A stretch of DNA of 10,000 nucleotides from Anaerolinea sp. (GTDB lineage: Bacteria; Chloroflexota; Anaerolineae; Anaerolineales; Anaerolineaceae). Positions 6,296 through 10,000 of this stretch are shown here, piece by piece; position 1 is the first letter of the stretch; each line of letters opens with the position of its first letter. The notes beneath the pieces were generated by a model, which saw only the letters and a program-made list of their open reading frames with translations, searched no databases and was not told where the DNA came from. Position numbers and translations under genes: made by a program. The stretch spans positions 1 to 10,000 of the forward strand of contig JAIWNK010000011.1 in assembly GCA_020216845.1 (NCBI GenBank), read 5' to 3'.

Positions 6296-7656
6296 TGCTC
6301 TGCTCCTGCGCGCTCTGCCAATGCCGCTTTCACCCGCCGCAAACGAGCCCCATGCAACGGATAGAAGAACAATGCCGCCACCGCCAACACAGCGCCAATC
6401 GCCGGCGGCACGGACATGAACATGCGAAAGCCCACATTCACCGTCTCCGGCTGCACTGTCAGTTGCGGATTATAGCCATATAAAGACGCAAACCAGCCAA
6501 ACACCACCGCACTCAACGCATAGGCGATCTGAATAATCAGGCCACTCATTCCAAAATACATCCCCTCGCGCCGCTGTCCGGTTTGCACCTCATCCTCATC
6601 AATCACATCCGACAAAATCACATCCCCCATCAAAATCAACCCGGCAAGCGCCACACCCAAAAGCACCGATGTCATCAATGCACCGGTCAGCCCCTTCACA
6701 AAAGCCAATGGAATCACAGCTACAGCTAACAACCCGTAGGCAATCATCAATGTTGTGCGCGCCTCAAGCCGTTTGGCCACCAATTCTCTCCAGGGCCACA
6801 GTGCCAGCCCCGCCGCGACAAATGCTGTCCCCAGAATCAGTGAGGTTGTCCCCGGATCAGCGCCCAGGCTATACTTGGTATAAAAGGCCATCCCCGCTGT
6901 CAGGGTTGCCGTGCCAAAATGACGCATCGTCTGCGCCACCACCACCGTCACAAAGCTGCGATTCACCAGCGTTGCTCGCAGCGCCACCCGCAACGGCACA
7001 GCTTCTGCCTCCACCGAGCGGACATGCTCAAACATGCCGCGCGTGCTGCCATACAGCGCCGCCGCACTGATCACGCCAAACAACGCCCCCATCGCCGGCC
7101 AGCCCATCCAGTCCGCCAACATCACCGGTAACGCTGCCCCAATCAACAGCCCCACCGTCATAAAGATATTCATCCGCACCGCCGTATCCGTGCGCTCGCC
7201 ATAATCGCGAAACATTTCTGGCAACAAGGCATAGTAAGCCGTTTGCACCACTGTTGCCAAAGTCTCAAACAGAAACAACGCCGCTGCAAAATAAATCAAC
7301 AACGCAATCGGCTGTTCGCGCCCATCAAATGGCGCCGAAAACAGCGCTGCAAACAAAAGCGCATAGGGCAACGTGCCAAACAAAATAAATGGAATTCGCC
7401 GTCCCCAGCGCGAACGCGTCCGATCTGAAATGTACCCCATCAACGGATTGTTGATCGCATTGTAAATTGAATACCCCGTCATCACCGCTGCGGCCCATTC
7501 CGGCGCCAAATGGCGCACATCACTATAGAAAAACAGCAGCGCCGCCCCCACCGCCTGATAGGGAATTGCACAGCCCAGGTTCCCCAGGCTATACCACCAA
7601 CGCTGCGCCTGCGTTGTTGGCCCTTGCACATCCCGAACATACGAATTTGCCATCAT
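6292..7656 (-). CDS. GPH-family (MelB-like) sugar/glycoside transporter
   Basis: This 454-residue protein with about 12 hydrophobic segments belongs to the glycoside-pentoside-hexuronide branch of the MFS superfamily. The signature NPLMGYISDRTRSRWGRR (residues 70-87) matches the loop-2/3 motif of MelB-like proteins, and DVIDEDEVQTGQRREG matches the late conserved region (MelB ADIVDYGEY). In MelB two aspartates just before the signature (WDAIND) bind the coupling cation; here the aligned residues are Asn66 and Asn70 (YNAINN). Transport of a sugar, glycoside or similar solute is expected, but the coupling ion is uncertain. Two ATG codons in a row (7656, 7653) follow AGGAAGGG; the first gives the listed start. 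The downstream hydrolase is coupled by an ATGA overlap, so it may act on the transported compound or its precursor. The promoter region holds inverted repeats. Confidence 0.87.
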   Translation of the reverse strand: MMANSYVRDVQGPTTQAQRWWYSLGNLGCAIPYQAVGAALLFFYSDVRHLAPEWAAAVMTGYSIYNAINNPLMGYISDRTRSRWGRRIPFILFGTLPYALLFAALFSAPFDGREQPIALLIYFAAALFLFETLATVVQTAYYALLPEMFRDYGERTDTAVRMNIFMTVGLLIGAALPVMLADWMGWPAMGALFGVISAAALYGSTRGMFEHVRSVEAEAVPLRVALRATLVNRSFVTVVVAQTMRHFGTATLTAGMAFYTKYSLGADPGTTSLILGTAFVAAGLALWPWRELVAKRLEARTTLMIAYGLLAVAVIPLAFVKGLTGALMTSVLLGVALAGLILMGDVILSDVIDEDEVQTGQRREGMYFGMSGLIIQIAYALSAVVFGWFASLYGYNPQLTVQPETVNVGFRMFMSVPPAIGAVLAVAALFFYPLHGARLRRVKAALAERAGAEQ

Positions 7657-7712
7657 ACCCTTCCTGTTTCAAAAAGATCCGCTGTGCAGCTTCCTCCCGC
7701 CGCCAGCAATTA

Positions 7713-7718
7713 ATTATA
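7713..7718 (-). promoter_or_regulatory. Candidate -10 (TATAAT) of the GPH transporter-hydrolase operon
   Basis: A perfect TATAAT reads on the minus strand about 57 bases before the ATG. No recognisable -35 lies at 16-18 bases; a TTGACC reads at 7749-7744 but the spacing of 25 is too long. A weak -35 next to a perfect -10 would fit a promoter that needs an activator. Confidence 0.5.
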
Positions 7719-7733
7719 CTGAAAAAATTTCAG
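7719..7733. repeat. Inverted repeat CTGAAA-AAA-TTTCAG in the GPH promoter
   Basis: A 6-bp-arm inverted repeat with three bases between the arms directly abuts the TATAAT and fills most of the spacer towards the -35 region. A regulator bound here would block RNA polymerase. This is a candidate operator only, with no known match. Confidence 0.4.
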
Positions 7734-7738
7734 CCATG

Positions 7739-7748
7739 TGACCGGTCA
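7739..7748. repeat. Perfect 10-bp palindrome TGACCGGTCA upstream of the GPH -10
   Basis: This uninterrupted palindrome is centred roughly 37 bases upstream of the predicted transcription start on the minus strand, where a regulator could replace or cover the -35 box. It lies about 60 bases from the arfB -10, so it is more likely to serve the transporter operon. Confidence 0.4.
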
Positions 7749-7803
7749 AACATCATCAAAAAGTCATTCACTCCGCCAAAAGCTCCCGACCCGCAACCAA
7801 CCC

Positions 7804-7812
7804 TGTTATACT
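7804..7812 (+). promoter_or_regulatory. Extended -10 promoter of arfB, predicted leaderless transcript
   Basis: TG-T-TATACT ends at 7812, and the arfB ATG begins at 7819, which is where transcription should start. There is no ribosome binding site between them. The region 17 bases upstream (TCCCGA) is a poor -35, so the extended -10 probably carries the promoter. Confidence 0.55.
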
Positions 7813-7818
7813 TGGCGC

Positions 7819-8268
7819 ATGATCGAAATCACGCCCACCATTCAGCTCGACGAAAGCGAGCTGCACTACGACTTCATCCGCGCCTCCGGACCCGGTGGAC
7901 AAAATGTCAACAAAGTCTCCACCGCTGTGCAATTGCGCTTCGATGTGCGCAACAGCCCCAATCTGCCAGATGATGTCAAGGAACGGCTTTTGCAATTGGC
8001 TGGCAATCGTGTCACTGCCGACGGAATCTTGATCATCGAAGCTCGCAGCTACCGCACCCAAGACCAAAATCGCTACGACGCCTTTGACCGCCTGCGCACC
8101 CTGATCACCGAAGCCGCCCGGCGCCCCAAACCACGCCGTCCCACTCGCCCCACTGTCACCGCCAGCGCCCGCCGCACCGCACAAAAGTCTCATCGCGCTG
8201 ACCTCAAACGATTGCGCAACGCCGACCCAGAAGAGGATTTTGAAGACTGGTATTTCGATGAGCGCTAA
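7819..8268 (+). CDS. arfB: Alternative ribosome-rescue factor B (peptidyl-tRNA hydrolase, class I RF-like)
   Basis: This 149-residue protein is ArfB (YaeJ). It enters the empty mRNA channel of stalled ribosomes with its basic tail and hydrolyses peptidyl-tRNA through the GGQ loop. The SGPGGQNVNKVSTAVQLRFD motif spans residues 23-42, with GGQ at 26-28. It has no stop-codon recognition domain, and its length is close to the usual 140 residues. The tail from about 101 to 133 is strongly basic (RRPKPRRPTRP, ASARR, KRLR), as the family requires. Beyond it is an unusual acidic, aromatic end (DPEEDFEDWYFDER, 136-149). I chose ATG 7819, which begins MIEITPTIQL as in relatives; the upstream in-frame TTG or GTG-type starts would add an unconserved 27 residues. 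The mRNA looks leaderless. Confidence 0.9.
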   Translation: MIEITPTIQLDESELHYDFIRASGPGGQNVNKVSTAVQLRFDVRNSPNLPDDVKERLLQLAGNRVTADGILIIEARSYRTQDQNRYDAFDRLRTLITEAARRPKPRRPTRPTVTASARRTAQKSHRADLKRLRNADPEEDFEDWYFDER

Positions 8269-8274
8269 ACCAGC

Positions 8275-9996
8275 TTACTTGCGCTCCAACGCCTGCATCA
8301 ACGCCACGGACAGTGCACACACCCCCATTAACAGCGTAGCCATAGCCAATGCCTGCCCATAATTGAGCGCCCCCGGCTGCGACAAAAAGCGAAAAATTGC
8401 CACCGGCAAAGTTGGCTTCTCTGGACGGGCAAGAAACGCCGTTGCGCCAAATTCCCCCAGCGAAATTGTGAATGCAAACACCGCGCTCGAAGTCACGGCT
8501 CGCGCCAAAATCGGCAGCTCCACCTCCCACCACACCCGCCACGGCGTTGCCCCCAACACCGCCGCCGCCTGCTTAAGCGAAAGCGGAATAGCCGCCAAGG
8601 CCGGCCGCAACGTGCGGACAACAAACGGCAACGCCACAAGGCTATGCGCAATCGGTATCAGCAACGGAAACGTCCGCACCTCCAGCGGCGGACGATTGAA
8701 CACCATCACATAGCCAAGCCCCAACGTCACCGCCGAAGCACCCAGCGGCAACATCAACACCCCATCCAACACCCGGCTCAACCGTCCCCCGCTCCCTTGC
8801 GCATACACAGCCAGGAAGCCCAGCCCCAACGCAATCCCCACCGTCTCCAGCCCATATTCCAATGAGTTCAGCGCTGCTTTTGCCGGCGACACATAGAAAA
8901 ATGATTGTCGGCGGTTCACGAACAGCTCGCGATAATACGCCAACGTCACCCCGGCCTGTATCGCCCCGCGCTCCCCCCGGTCTGCATCCAGGCGCGTGAT
9001 CGAGCGCGCCACCAACGCCGCCAATGGTGACAACAGCAGCAACATCAACAACGTCACCATTCCTGTCACCCAAACCCGTTCCCAACCGCGCCGCGCCTGC
9101 CGTAGTCCCTCACCTTTCAAGCGCGGCATCAAAGGCGTCACCCGCCCTCGACTCAGCACCCCATACAAGCCGGTCAACAGCAACGTACATGCCAACTGAA
9201 TCGCCGAAAGCACCCCGGCCAGTGGCAAATTCAGCCGATGCAACGCCTGAATGTAAATCTCCACCTCCAACGTTGCAAACTTTGGCCCGCCCAACAACAA
9301 CACCACCCCAAAACTGGTAAAGTCGAACAAAAACACCAGCAAACCTGCCGCCAAAATAGCCGGACGCAACAGCGGCAAAGTCACCTCAAACAACACCCGG
9401 CGCGGCGAAGCGCCCAAACAGCGCGCCGCCTGTTCCAAACGCGGATCCAATTGCGCCCAGGCATTGCCCACCAATTGCAGCACGACAGTTGTGTTGTAAA
9501 ACACATGCGCCAACACAATCGCCGCTATCGTATTCAGAAACGCAATCGGCGGTTGCTCCAGCCCCAACACCTGCATCAAAATCACATTCACCCACCCGCG
9601 CGGCCCCAACAACGCGTTGAACCCCGCCGCAGCCACCACGGTCGGCAAAATAAATGGAATGGTTGTCAACACGGTCAGCAGTTTTTTGCCACGAAACGTG
9701 TAGCGCCCCAACACAAAAGCCCCCGGCAAGCCCAGCGCCATCGTCAGCAAGGTTGAAAGCGCTGCCTGCCAAACCGTGAAACCCAAAGGCCGCAACACCG
9801 CCTCGCGGCTAATTTGTAACCCCGCACCTTGCAACCAGGCCACTGCTGCGCCAAAAATCTTTGCCAGCGGCCAAAAAAAGAACACACCCAAAAAGAGTAG
9901 TGGTGCTGCCCACAACAAGGCAGGCAGCACCCAAGCAAAATTTTTCTTCAACCACTCCACCGCACGGTTCATCACCGCAACACCGTGCGCGTCCAC
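8275..9996 (-). CDS. thiP: ABC transporter permease, two fused MetI-type domains (ThiP-like)
   Basis: This 573-residue membrane protein contains two binding-protein-dependent permease domains in one chain. Each has an EAA loop for docking the ATPase: QAARCLGASPRRVLFEVTLP (about 189-208) and QAAAVLGATPWRVWWEVELP (about 476-495). Such fused permeases occur in the thiamine/TPP (ThiP) and ferric iron (FbpB-like) systems. Features close to ThiP are the GPRGWVN segment (131-137), LLGGPKFATLEVEIY (234-248) and ISLGEFGATAFLARPEKPTLP (511-531). The GTG at 9996 follows an in-frame TGA directly, so the gene starts in the window. An ATG at 9972 (565 residues) is an equally good start, and no clear ribosome binding site precedes either. 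The ThiB-like binding protein and the ThiQ-like ATPase must lie upstream beyond the window or elsewhere, because convergent arfB follows only six bases away. Confidence 0.8.
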   Translation of the reverse strand: MDAHGVAVMNRAVEWLKKNFAWVLPALLWAAPLLFLGVFFFWPLAKIFGAAVAWLQGAGLQISREAVLRPLGFTVWQAALSTLLTMALGLPGAFVLGRYTFRGKKLLTVLTTIPFILPTVVAAAGFNALLGPRGWVNVILMQVLGLEQPPIAFLNTIAAIVLAHVFYNTTVVLQLVGNAWAQLDPRLEQAARCLGASPRRVLFEVTLPLLRPAILAAGLLVFLFDFTSFGVVLLLGGPKFATLEVEIYIQALHRLNLPLAGVLSAIQLACTLLLTGLYGVLSRGRVTPLMPRLKGEGLRQARRGWERVWVTGMVTLLMLLLLSPLAALVARSITRLDADRGERGAIQAGVTLAYYRELFVNRRQSFFYVSPAKAALNSLEYGLETVGIALGLGFLAVYAQGSGGRLSRVLDGVLMLPLGASAVTLGLGYVMVFNRPPLEVRTFPLLIPIAHSLVALPFVVRTLRPALAAIPLSLKQAAAVLGATPWRVWWEVELPILARAVTSSAVFAFTISLGEFGATAFLARPEKPTLPVAIFRFLSQPGALNYGQALAMATLLMGVCALSVALMQALERK

Positions 9997-10000
9997 TCAT

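Noticed and set aside
7681..7690. Small inverted repeat GCTG-TG-CAGC
   Set aside because: Four-base arms are too short to call, and it sits in the leader without a poly-T tract.
7738..7818. 27-residue N-terminal extension of ArfB from an upstream start
   Set aside because: It crosses the predicted promoter, has no ribosome binding site and does not resemble ArfB N-termini.
9238..9756. Plus-strand open frame of 172 codons
   Set aside because: It is antisense to the thiP-like gene and Gln/His/Arg-rich. The minus-strand reading contains conserved permease motifs.
9809..10000. Minus-strand frame with ATG at the window edge (position 10000)
   Set aside because: It is out of frame with the conserved permease and has a Cys/Gly/Arg-rich shadow composition.
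1..10000. CRISPR, tRNA, rRNA, insertion sequences, phage genes
   Set aside because: I looked for repeated spacers, cloverleaf or rRNA-like segments, transposases and terminal repeats, and saw none.

Overview
The window looks like bacterial chromosome, most likely from a Chloroflexota (Anaerolineae-like) organism. That assignment is inference from gene content and style: SQR with TusE and DsrE2 proteins, a PocR sensor domain, a DUF2089/SHOCT-like gene pair, a GPH-family transporter and ThiP. No marker gene settles it. Coding density is very high and there is no insertion sequence, CRISPR array, tRNA or rRNA. The + strand is C-rich and G-poor under genes of both orientations, so the whole window seems to lie on one replication arm, with the minus strand as the probable leading strand.

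Layout. (1) Positions 1-2548, plus strand: the C-terminal part of a PocR-domain protein, then a sulfide:quinone oxidoreductase (SQR)-type flavoprotein, a TusE/DsrC-family protein and a DsrE2-like protein. They are closely spaced, each has a good ribosome binding site, and the run ends in a strong hairpin. This looks like a sulfide or persulfide oxidation and sulfur-relay operon. (2) Positions 2576-4742, minus strand: a near-consensus promoter drives a DUF2089 zinc-ribbon/helix-turn-helix protein, a SHOCT-like protein and an MFS drug-type exporter whose TTG start overlaps the previous gene. This looks like a self-contained regulator-plus-efflux operon. (3) Positions 4849-5396, plus strand: a SixA-type histidine phosphatase. 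(4) Positions 5393-7748, minus strand: a GPH-family (MelB-like) transporter translationally coupled to a membrane-anchored alpha/beta hydrolase, behind a promoter region carrying two inverted repeats. (5) Positions 7804-8268, plus strand: the ribosome-rescue hydrolase ArfB, probably on a leaderless mRNA. (6) Positions 8275-9996, minus strand: a two-domain ABC permease of the ThiP type, whose binding-protein and ATPase genes are not in the window.

The most interesting parts are the sulfur operon, whose DsrC-like protein has kept only one of the two redox cysteines and which follows a PocR sensor gene; the DUF2089/SHOCT-like/MFS operon, in which two adjacent proteins carry the same short module; and the GPH transporter, in which both canonical cation-site aspartates are asparagine. 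No gap exceeds 300 bases. The longest is 4668-4910, which holds the two divergent promoters.
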